From: Lineus longissimus
Taxonomy: Eukaryota; Nemertea; Pilidiophora; Heteronemertea; Lineidae
NCBI RefSeq assembly: GCF_910592395.1
Contig: NC_088312.1
Coordinates: 15,543,292 to 15,607,291, forward strand
Length of the DNA stretch: 64,000 nt
Direction of reading: 5' to 3'
The position numbers were made by a program, and so were the translations under genes. The notes beneath the pieces were generated by a model. The model ran no database searches. It was not told the DNA's origin and was given only the letters and a program-made list of their open reading frames with translations. This document shows, piece by piece, positions 37,901 through 49,900 of this stretch (position 1 is its first letter; every line of letters begins with the position of its first letter).

Positions 37901-40900
37901 CTCATCTGGTTGCAAGGATAGATTCTTGCCTGTTCGTGAGATGTTTCTCTTACCTAAGCTTGGAGTAATGATTTAGGAATGTGTTATGGTTCAAGTTGCT
38001 TTCTCCTTTTTCTTATATAGATGTACTTCTTCTTGTCTTCCCATCTTTGACGCTGAAGAGTTTTCTGGTAGCTTACCGTAGAATAGTATCTGTCATCATC
38101 ATCAGGCGTAAACCTTTGGCCAAACAACAGCGGCATCTTTCTCTGCCACCAGCTACCGATCATAAACCTTGCACACATGAAACCCGGCCGGCCCTGGGTC
38201 AGCTGGCCTCAGAGAGTTTTAATGGCATTCTCCACTTGGCCACCAGGAGACCAAATCTGACAACATGCTATTTTATACCATGGGTAGATCTAGCAATCAT
38301 ACATAATTTGTCACTTAGGTTTTGTCACTTAGGTTTTTGATGTGACCTACTTTTCAAAGGTCACTGAGGTCAACCAGAATTAATTGGCCATTTGGCCATT
38401 CTAAACTATGGCATGTTCCTTAACTGGAGTGACCATAAGGTAACTAAGAGTAAAGAAATTATATAAAACAGAATTTAATATTTTATACATGTAAATTAAG
38501 CTTTTCGTCAGAACGTGGGAAAAACTTTTGGCGCACCCATTGATCTTGAGTAATGAGGCAAGGGTTAAAATTGAACCCCAAATGCGTTTGGTCCACAGAT
38601 AATACAGTATTTGTTTCTTCTTTGAATACTTTAAATGGTGGTAGGTTCCTTCGCTTATGGTTACAGCCTAATGGCAACTGTATGATTCAAGCTAGTTACT
38701 GACCATGACTAATACCAGGTAATGAGACTGTCATCAACTGTCAACCTCTGGCATAGTATATAAAGGAGGGAAATCTAACTCATTTTACAAGGGGCCTTTT
38801 TCCAAGAAACTGAAACCTTGCAAGTTGGACCTCTAAATTGACTGCTCTGTTGGGTATATTAGCTTTAGCCGATCTGAAAGCCAGCAGGAATTGGCTGTAC
38901 AACTTAATTAGGGATGAAAAGGGAAAGGTTAAAAATGGAGATGACTCAAAACTGCAGCTTCTTCACGTGGTATCTTTCTGTTATAAACCATAAACTCACC
39001 AGACAGAGGTCTAAAGGGTATTAACTATTTAACCATGTGGCTGCCCAGTTTACTCGTATCAACAGACTCATCAGTGTAAACTACTGTAAACTGGGAAATA
39101 TTTGTGGTTATCATAGTTTGATGACAATGTAAGAATATTTTCAAATTACTTTTTACCCCTCAGCCTTTTAAAAAGGGGTGTTGTCGAGGCGGGTGCTGTC
39201 AGTCTGTGTGTCGACGAGTCTTGCCGTCTGTCGATTGAACTCGTTTCAAGAGCCTATCTCCGTAACCTTTCATCTCTGGGTGGTTCAAAGGTCTTCTGGG
39301 GCTATTGTGCCTTTTGGCAGTTTCAACGATTTTTGAACTACACTCGGCCTCAGGGGGCGCTTCATGTGAAAAACACTACTTTTGGCTATATCTTATGAAT
39401 TATGCTAGCTAAAAACATGAAATTTTTACTGTGGACACTGCTCATGAGACTACATCTCATAATACCCGAGTTTTTGATTTGACCTACTTTTCAAGGCCAC
39501 AGGGGTCAAATAACATAAATTGATCGTAATTGATTTACGGAGCATATCTCTGTAACAATTGAGGCTAGGCTTTTCATCTTTGTGTGGTTTGAAGGTCTTA
39601 TAGTGCCATTGTGCCTTTTGGCACTTTTGATAATTTTTGAACTACGCTTGGCCCCAGGAGGCATTTCGTGTGAAAAACTACTTTTTGCTATATCTCATGA
39701 ATGCTGCCAGCACTTTTGCTCATCAGCCAAAAAGATCCCTTTTTCTCACGAACTATCTGTAGCTATATCTCATGAATGATGCACGTAGTCTACTAAGCCA
39801 ACTTTACTATTATGTTTCCTTAAGCGTGTGTGGGCTTAGAGGTTATGCCCACTTTGCGATGCTATTTTTTATTTTTGTGAATTTGCCGGTCGCAAAAATC
39901 AGGAAATTATAATCTATGCCAGTATAGAATTAGAGTAATGAACAATACTGGGACTGCCCAGTTTACTAGTAGTTCAGGAACGCTTGATTATGTTAGAAAT
40001 CGTTCTAAAGTTGGATTGATATAATGACATCACCTGCTAGTTCATGGGATCCTTGATGAGTGTTAGAACATTCAGAAATAAAACTTTAGTTGGAGTTGCT
40101 GGAATGATGTCATTTAGTTGACACCAGCTAGTTTGTGGGACCTTAATGAATGTGAGAACATTCAGAAACCATTCCTGAGTTGGAGTTGATAGAATTACCT
40201 CATTTAGTCATGAGAGGCAGGTAAATCACTTGTCCACCCGGCATGGGATGTGCTTCTCAAAGTCATCATGATTACTTTAAATTTACTGATGCTGTTAATG
40301 CTACAAGACTAGATGATATTGTCAGTTGATGCAACACGGATAACTATACAAGGTGACTTATTCATGATGTAATACCGAGGTGCTAATGTTGTATTCAGAC
40401 ATTATTGGCAATATTGTATCTGATTAATTAGGAGAGGCAATTTCTGCCTTATCATTGGTAAATCCCAATGCTGGTCACATTGTAGACTGTGCGTCTCTCC
40501 AATGCCTAATGAGACGACGAGTCAGATAAGTCATGAGGAAGATTGTGAACCTGGGCAGCATGCCGACCACATCATCAATGAACCTCTAACATGATCAAGG
40601 CAAACTAATCAAAGTGTGTGATTAACTCAGAGGCTGCAATGGCCAATAAGATAGTGTCTCAAATTCCCATGTGGTTTTATGGGAGGAATATGTCTGGACA
40701 TGAATTGTCCTTTCTCGCAAATTTTTTCATTTATGGCCATTTTCTGTCTCACCAATATGGGTGGTTAGGTGTGGCAAATGTAGCTCGTGAGAAAATGGAT
40801 GATTGTAGCCCGCCAATGCTATATGGGCGCTATGATCACCTGCTGGGTGAGCTATTCACTTTAATGATTTATGTTGTCTCCTCGCTTGTTGTGGAGTTCG

Positions 40901-43900
40901 ATGAGTCACCTTCTTGTTCATTAGCCACGCTAATTGATGGAACAGGTGCTGATTGACAGAGATTGTAAGGCTGCTGGGAATTCTCAATGTCTGTCACAGC
41001 TGCCTGACTCAATGATGTGGTACTCCACCTTTATAATTAAGGTTTCTCATTTGAAATCTGAAACAAAAAAGTGAGAAATAAAAAATTAGTACAGAAGTGT
41101 CTCTGCATTAGATCTTGTTTGTACTGCTGCATATGAACACAACCAGTAATGTGTTTTGTAAAACATATGGGGCATTTGGTACACACTTTGAAATTACTGC
41201 AGCTACAGAATTACTCGCTTCAGATCAGGTGCAGATCAGGGGGGAAGGGGGGTGCACCAGATGCAGCCCCTGCCATAATTCATGAAGACCTTTGAATTTG
41301 GCCATGAAAGTTTGGAACATATCAGAAATTTAAATGAGTAATGCAGTGCACACCCCTCTTTTTCTGGCTCCTGAAATATGGGAATGTATGTATATAATGC
41401 TTACTTATCCAGTGGAGATTTTTTATTTTCAGTATACAAATGGGGCTCAGGGGACTTCTCATTATAACAACTGTCTTTCTAACTACTATAATGTATCTTT
41501 TTTGTTACAGATGTAAACCAAAAATTAGAACTTCCCCGCTCCACTGTCAGAAAGGCTTTGAATCTCCTAGAAGAAAACGGTGAATTCACATTTTTAGCAA
41601 TCATCAAACAAAGAAGAAGAAACTCAGGAACGATATTCTCAATTTCAAAAGGAACAGAAAGGTACCACATTAAATACCAAAAATGTATTGGGGCATATAA
41701 AAATATGCCCCACACTCCCTTATCAATCCATTGCAAGTCTTTTACTCATGCCGTTTTTTTATGAGGCAGGCAAACCTGATTTGTCCAACTTTATCTTGCT
41801 CATTTTACATTTTTTTGTACAATCAGCTAATCGTGTTGGCCATGCACAGTGAAATGTGGATACTCTCAACTCGGCTCTATAAGACCAGATCACGTATTTC
41901 TTGTCCTCCCATTACATACATGTAGGATTACCCAAAATCACGATTCCAACCAATGAGGTCTGACGAGAATTTTTTTAGGCCTTCCACCCCTAACCTGAAT
42001 GAAAATCCTTATGAATAAACATCATAAATGTGGTATTGGGCGGTATTATCAACCTGGTCTTATAGAGCTGAGTTGAGAGTAATTACGGTTTATACATGGT
42101 ATAACTTTTGTCACATACATAAATGTATGTAGAAGAATTTTCAAACAAGTTCGCTTATTAGGTTTTTGCGCACCGGAAAAGAATTATTTTGCTGATGATT
42201 GACTTGAAAAGGAAAAGTAACTTTCATTCATTTTCATTTCAGATATTTAGAGTTACACATATCAGGAAGAAAAAAACGTGTTCGTCTTTATTACCGCCAC
42301 AACAAGCGATTAATAATGGAGGAATTCCCTTACGAACTTGATGACAATCAGTGGCACCAGGTGGCCATGAGTGTCAGTGGCGCACATGCCACGTTATATG
42401 TAGACTGCAACCGTATTTATGAACGCGTTATTAAACCTATCGATCGGTCTTTCCGTCTAAAAGGGGTATCACTTTGGCTGGGACAAAGGACTTCTAAATT
42501 TTCATACTTCAGGGTGAGTATTTTTTATCAAAACTCCGTCCTGTTAACCACTTGTGTTATTCTGGAACCTTCTTTTCAAAGCCTCTTGGGGCCCTAACTC
42601 ATCCTGTGTCGAGTGGCTCTTTATGGTTATATCACTGCAAAAAAAGCAATCGGCCTCTTCACGGGATGCGTTTGGCTACAGGGGCTTTGTGATAAAGTCC
42701 TTTAAAGACTCCATAGGCATAAACTCAACTTTCTTTGCTAAATCTTCATATTGGTATTTGATGATCTATATCGTGGAGAAAAGTGGTAACCTAGCCAGTG
42801 AAGGTAGCCTGACATATGGAAACTTTTGTGCCATGTCTAGTCTCCAGTTTGTGCTGCTACCTGGAATAAGTCTGAGTTACTATTTTTGCAGGAAACAGTA
42901 TCTTCATTTTAGTGACACGCTTGAAGGACAATATGGCCCTCTTTTCTTCTCATGCTCCTGGTATTTAAATTTGTTGCAGGTTTCTCCTGTTTTAATAGAT
43001 CCAATGATGATCTCTCAATTCCATTGACAGCTCTTAATTCACTTTTCCAGGGTACGATACAAGATGTCAAAATAGTAGCCAGACCTTATGGATACACGTT
43101 ACAATGTCCAAATTTAGACACAGGTAAATGTTTGGTGTCTGGTAAAAAAATAATCATGATAGCGAAATGAAAAAAACTAATAAGATTGATTTGTGTAATA
43201 AGCTATTATAACTGTGACTGGGTTGCACAGAAGAAGGCTCCTAGCACTTCTCTAAGGGAGTTTCTTATCAAGGTTCATACTCGAAACAGTCTGTTTTGCC
43301 AAGAAAATGCAATCAGGCATGAAGTCAGAGTCAACCCAAAAGTGTGTATGCGGAGGGGGGAGGAGGGGTATATGTCACTGTTGTTGTAGTGACTTGGTAA
43401 AAGAAAGAAATAATCAGCGAATAGGCTGAAAGACTAACTACCTGTGGATTCCATTGCAGCCTGCCCGACTTGTGGTCAGTTCAATGCCTTAGAAGACACA
43501 GTGTCAGAATTGAAAAAGTATTTAAAAGATTTAAGTAAAAAGGTAAGTGTATGATCGTCTCACTCACAAATGGCTCCTTCTTAATCCAAAGAAAAGAAGG
43601 ACTGTCTGCCGTTGACTTTGTTGTCCAATGATGATAATAGATCTGTGTCCATGCCCCAGTAGTGGCTTCAACATAGCCTAATACCATTAGGCCCGTGTGG
43701 TGGCACTGAGGCGTCTGTTGCTGGGGGCCTTATTCCAAATGATTTTATCTTTGTAATCCTTGACCAGAATTTTGGAATGGCAGGATCTTCGGCAAGGAAT
43801 AAGTTTGAGTGTTTTAACGACGCAAAAATTCTAACAATTGGTGTTCATATGAGTTGTCTGTTTCAGTCATAAATTACTCAAATTTGATTGTTGGTATGGA

Positions 43901-46900
43901 CAAGCAGATTTAATTCTATAAAATATTCCATGTTTGAAAATTGACAACCAACCTCTGTTATATTATACGTTGTCCATATGTATAAGCTCCTGCCAGGTGG
44001 CCAGTGTGTAACCACTATTGGTCAATTACGGGCCACTCTCTGTAATGTAATCAAGAGAGTGTTTGAGTCACCCTAGTTTCAACAAAGAGTCATTGCCGTA
44101 GCCATTGCTGTAGAACTGCTTCTCCAGACCCTGTAACGTCACCATTGCGTCACTCGCCAGATTTATGACATTGCGCTGCCAAAATTATGACGTCGTCCGT
44201 GGCATGCCATGAAGATGGCTTCTCGGGAGGACCCCATGAAAATTATGGGACGCTTTTTTAGAGAGCGCAGATAAGTATCTATCTTGTAGAAATCCCATAA
44301 ACCTCTATATTCTCATTTCAAACCTCTATATTCTCATTTCAGTTAGATAAAGCAGAGGAAAAAATCTCATATTTAGAAAGCTGTGAATGTATGAAAAGCT
44401 GTGATGTGAATGGTACACAATATCGAGATGGCGAGTCATGGATGAGGGATAAATGTCAAAGATGTACTTGTAGGGTAAGAATAAGCAAGTTGTGAAGTAT
44501 AGTCATCTTCATCATCATTATCATCATCAGCATCTTTTACCACTCCTCACATTTATGAAAATGTGGAGTGTATTGGTGTGGATTATCGTTAGATTGTGAA
44601 AGCACATTCTAAAACTGTGGAACTAGTTGTTGCATGAACTTCACCCCAAGAGAACTGCTGGTTGGGTCATTGTTCTCGATCCCAGGAATCAGCAGAGATG
44701 TAGCAATACCATCACAATCAGCGTGATGTTGTCAAAACTAGCTCTGTCACTTGCGACGACAGTCCAGTAAAACTCATTGGGCATTTCACATCAAAACCCA
44801 CTAATGAGCCTATGCAGTGAAAAACAGATGAGGCGAAACACCCCTGGATGCCTATCATTTTTAGCTCAGCTGACAAAAATCAGCAGAGCTGGTAAAATAA
44901 CTATTCAGAATGGCGTCTGTCCCTCCATCCATCAAAATGGGCACGTTTTGTAACCGTAAGACCTGGGCACTTCAACAATCCGGCCATGAGGGAGAACAGC
45001 CAAGGAAATGCCCCTGAAAGAAAATTTAGCACGGTTCAACTTGAATTCTTTTCACCAGGGGGCTAAAGGTGTAAATTTCAAATAATTTTTTTTGTCGCTT
45101 TATTCCAATAGATAGAAGCTTGAAATAAAGTTTAGGAAGTCTGCATGCAAGTAGGTTCTGATATAAAATTGGAATAGTTTTGATTGATACTACCAGTTGG
45201 CATTACTGAGCAAAAAGTTTTAACTTGATTTGAATTCCCTGCTCTTGTATGACTCCGAAGGTTGTGGGTTCTATCCAACTTCAGGGCAAAAAAAATGTTT
45301 CTTCTTTTTTCCTTTTTCACTTGTATGATACTTTTCTGGCATTTTCTAAAATGGCGGGTGGCCATCTTGGAAATCATATTTTGCTATTTTAATGCCTTTG
45401 GCTGTAGCTAGAGTGACTAAATGATTGGTGTATCTGATAAGTCTCCATATCATATCAGCCAGGTTTTCAATTTGACCTACTCTTCAAGGCCGGGCACAAG
45501 CTCTTAAATTTCACTAATAAGTGGCACGTTTTGTCATTCTTTGGTACATATGCTCGATATAGCCATATCAATATGTTAACAAAATTTAAGGTTGAAAGAG
45601 ACCTTCCAGGTACTTTCCATGTTTTGTACATTGTACCCATGTATTTCATCTGAGCGCCAGGTCCTTCGATCTCTTGTTATCTACGTTTAACCCTTTAAGG
45701 ACTGATAGATTATAAATTATTGCACGCTCACGGACTGATAGATTTATGACTAATTGACTAATAGAGGGAAATCCTCTTTTTTCAAAGCTGATTTTGAAGG
45801 ACAAGCATCAGTGCAATGCCTTTGGTCAAATGGAATTTTGTTAAGCTTTTTTCCTGCACTTTCAGAAAATGTATCGTTGAACGCAGTACTTGCAAAGTTG
45901 TGGAGGACTGCTCTTAGAAGCTGCCAGAATGCCCCCAAAAGCTACCTGATGAACGTGTGCAACTCCAGTGGTATCATGATGAGCATATAATAATCAGTTT
46001 TGTCTTGTATTGCAGGGTGGGGAGGAGACATGTGGAGTGGAGTGTCCACCATTGGACTGTTTACATCCAGTCCAGCTTGAGGGCAAATGTTGCAAGTTTT
46101 GTCTCAGTAAGTTCACCTTTATCTTTGCTATGCTTGTGTTTTTAAAAACACTTCCAAGCAAGTTTTACCTATGACTTAGTAATCCAAGATTTACCCTTTC
46201 ACTATGATGGACCAACATCTTGACGCTTGCCGCAGCAATCTGTGCAAATGTGTAAATGCAAACTAGCTAAAGAATAATCTAATCTTTCAAACATGCTTTT
46301 CTTGATTGATTGGGCTTAACAAAGGAGAAACTTTTCTTCTCACTATAGACCATGAATTTAGGCCAACCTAAGTTTAACTGCCCTATTTGTTTACAACTAT
46401 TCCTCCGTGATGTGATTCTTTTAATTTCTGTGAATGAATGGAGTTTCCAAATGACAAAACCATTTGATTAATCATTTTTAGCTCAGCTGACTAAGTCAGC
46501 CGAGCTTGTCAAATAAGTTGTTCAGTGGCGTCCGTCTGTCCATCCATCCATCCATCCGTCCGTTAAACCCATGGTGCACATTTTGTAACCGTAAGACCTA
46601 GAGACTTCAATTTTGCATTTCTGGATACTTCTGGTCAAACTCTACTTTCAAAACAAAATTTGTCGCCATTCGACCTACTTCCTGCGAGCGAGCGTGCATG
46701 AAGGAAACTGGCCTATATCGGCCTAGGAGCAGCAGAATTAGTCGAAATATGCTCTAATATTAAGATAAAAATCTTGAAAATCTATTTTATTGAGAAAAAG
46801 TTCAAAATTTTAACAGGAGAGGGCGCTACCTGCCTTTTAATTATTTCTGCCGATTCAAATTCCCGCCCGATGACGTCAGCCATCAATGAAGTCTCCTATT

Positions 46901-49900
46901 TGCCAGTTCTCAAAACATGGCAGCTACACAACAAAAGCAGTAGCTCCAGGAATAAATCACTGTTCACTTCAGCTTCGTAATCGATTGTACCCCCACTTTA
47001 TTGTGTTTTGTGTGGTGTTCCTATTCAATCAACGATGTAAGGCCTTATTATGTTGGTTTTAATTGAGAAGGTGCATTATAAGCGGCGTACGAAATACCGA
47101 AGCGGAGACAAAATGGCGGCATGTTGTTTACGCTATGCGCAATAATCTTGGAGCTCATTATGACACTCAAGTACCCAATTTTCTGCTTAAAAAGTAGTCT
47201 GGTAGGCGATATTATCACTAGTTCGTTTCAGTGGTAGTCATAAGGTCTTTAGGGACTAAATTCAGAAATTAGTTCTTGAATATTTGGCGACATTTCTGTG
47301 AAAACGATATCGGAAGTGCATGCTCTGTTCGCGATGACATCGCCGATGTATTTTGAAGTGGAGAATTCCCACAGTATGTGCAGTGAATCGGCATGATTCT
47401 GTTCGCCTATTATGTTTTAGTTCTACGATTCTTTCATGAGTAAAAAGTAGACATTCTAAGCAATACAATAATGTCACTCCCATAAAAATTGATTGGAAAT
47501 TGAGGGAGCTACGGCATTCTCTTCGGCAACTGGCAGCGCTGAAAAAATACATTGCATACTGTACAATACCAAATGGCACATTTTAAAAAGCGCTCATTGG
47601 ACAACGTAGGGAATCACCAGAAATGACGTCATCGCTGGTCTAAATAGAAAACTACGGTGGCGCAGTAAAGCACAAGAAAAGGTTTAGCATTAACTTCGTC
47701 ATGCAAGCTTCAGCAACAAAATGATTTCTCATGAATGATTTATTTGATCATCATCAGCTTGTTTCCCCTGATAGATAAAAAAATGATTTACAATTTCCAT
47801 CAAAGTTTTCTATTTTGTGTATAGTCACATGTTATTTAACTGGCAAGGAGCCAAGCAGTTTTGAATATTCGCGGGAAAATACTTCGTACTTGTAAACGAG
47901 GCTATGACAATGAGTATCCTTATTCATGGCATAAACTTCATGTTTCGGTAAATATTTTCATACGATGATTTCACCCACATTATGGTCAGGATTGAGGAAT
48001 GAACAGTGGCATAATTATGTCAACCAAAAACATTGGTACCGTAGTGAACGCATAAGGATATCAAATACCATGGAGCATGCCATTTTCATGCATAATGAAC
48101 TAAACACCGGGAAGATATTAATGATATTCACTCAGCTGAGCGCCAGGCCCTTGGGCCTCTTGTTACTTCACAAATTTGCTTTGAGACTATCGCCTTGACA
48201 AATATCAAGTACAGAAAACAAGGCAGCCATGTTTGATTTCACACAGTTTGCAGTGAGAAAAGCAACTTTATCATACCTCATTAGTATGTGAACCAATCAG
48301 AGCGCGGTATTCAGTACCACGTGACCCTGCGATTACTTTTACTATTGCATGGCATTATTCTATGATGACGTCACGGAATGAGAATGGCGGTATGAAGTTG
48401 GCAGTGCTGGCGGTATATCAAATCAACGTAGTGATTTGGCATGATAAAGAAGTCGAGTGGAATAATTTTTACTCTTCGATGGCTTGAAGTGCGATATTTA
48501 AATAATACTCTGTTACAATGTTGTTCTCATGTCAATCCATTCCAGGGCAGTGTTTCCACAATCGTCGATCATATGAACATGGGGAAGTCTACACACACAG
48601 ATCACCCAGTCGACGCCCGACCTGCATGAGATGTTCTTGTCAGGTACGTCACTGTATCTTCATCAATTTTGCTCATCATCAGTTGCTAGGTTTCACTAAA
48701 GAACATTTTCAAAAGCTTTTCACTTATCATTCGCTGAAGAGATAAGTGGTTGTTGATTGCCACTGGCTGATGATGCGGCCCTCAGCTCTTCTTGCTGTCT
48801 TGCCACTGCACTCGTATGATTGCCAGGAAAATTGGCTGTTCTGGTTGAGACCAAACTTGAGAAGGAAGCTCAGGAACAGGGAGATTCTCCTTTCTGTGAA
48901 TTATCCCACAAATTTTTTCGGTTCATGCACCACTAGGCCTAGGGGGTGTGCAGTTACACAACATGACTACTGGTCAGTTTGCAGCCAAGCATGACCCAGT
49001 GCTGTCGACTGAGTATTATTTATTTTGGCTATACCGTTTCTGTCGTAATTTCAAACTTTACTTCCGTCGTAGTTTACTGACATTTTCTAAAGAGTAAAGT
49101 GTTTAAAGGCCTACACCGGTTGTTTAAAATTTGAAATTTGTAATTGAATTTGGAAATTTCAATTGCGTAAATACAAACTGAATGTAATTTCAACAGTGCC
49201 TTTGTCTAGACAGATACTATCTGTACAAAATTTCAGCATAGTTACATGCATGATAACTGCACTACTACCTTGTTTAAAACTGCCTTTCTATTTTCCTGAC
49301 CATCGATAACATATATACGGCGTACCCTTCAAGGTTTCATATTCCAGTAAACCCATACTTTCTTTTGCAGGATGGCAGCATGGAATGTCGTGAGCTTGAC
49401 ATGGCCACAATATGTCCACCTCTCAACTGTTCTGAGCGCTATCAAAAAGCGGACGAATGCTGTGAAGTGTGCAAAGGTAGGTGAACATGAGGAGATGGTC
49501 AACCCATTTGTGCCCCTCAGGGTTGTCATCATCCCGCTCTGTACCCCACTGGACTGAGAGATCACTGGTTTCCCTGGCTTACCGTTGTCCATCGACTCAA
49601 AGAAAAAAACCCCACAAAGATTGTTTATATCAAGTCAATTTTACATGTATACCTCATGTTTTTGTCTCTTGTATGTTCAATGGCCCTGTATATTTCTTGT
49701 AAAGTTTGGCAAACATGACCACCTGACTCCAAGACAAATGCTTTTGTCTTCTTGCTGTCTTGTTGTAGCCACAGAATTATTTGACATTAATTGGCCAAAA
49801 TAAAATTCTTTCCAAATTCCACAAAGAAATCGCTAGCTTCAAATATACTCATGTGGTGCACGCTTTAGTCCTCTGTTGCCATTCTTGTCCCAGTAAAAGT

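Larger units (their letters stand above)
25989..41510. other. NELL intron, 15.5 kb, between the first two recognised LamG exons
   Basis: There is no gene inside. It holds two CAGTCC MITEs, a Harbinger-like MITE next to a second MITE (29544-30257), a pair of 440-bp elements (30293-31723), an 11-bp triplet repeat (31793-31822), a pyrimidine/purine inverted repeat (34501-35025) and a diverged tandem duplication (about 39240-39780). I see nothing recognisable in 26480-27120, 27290-29540, 31830-34480, 35030-39230 and 39790-41510, apart from a LINE-like tail near 33330-33390 (TGTAATTTGTAATT, then AATAAAAAA). Confidence 0.85.

Noticed and set aside
42554-43027. 157-codon frame filling a NELL intron as an alternative exon or retained intron
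   Set aside because: Not in frame with the flanking coding exons, no domain, and both flanking splice sites are strong.
45230-45290. tRNA gene or tRNA-derived SINE (GGTTGTGGGTTCTATCC)
   Set aside because: Only a B-box-like phrase; no A box or cloverleaf can be drawn.
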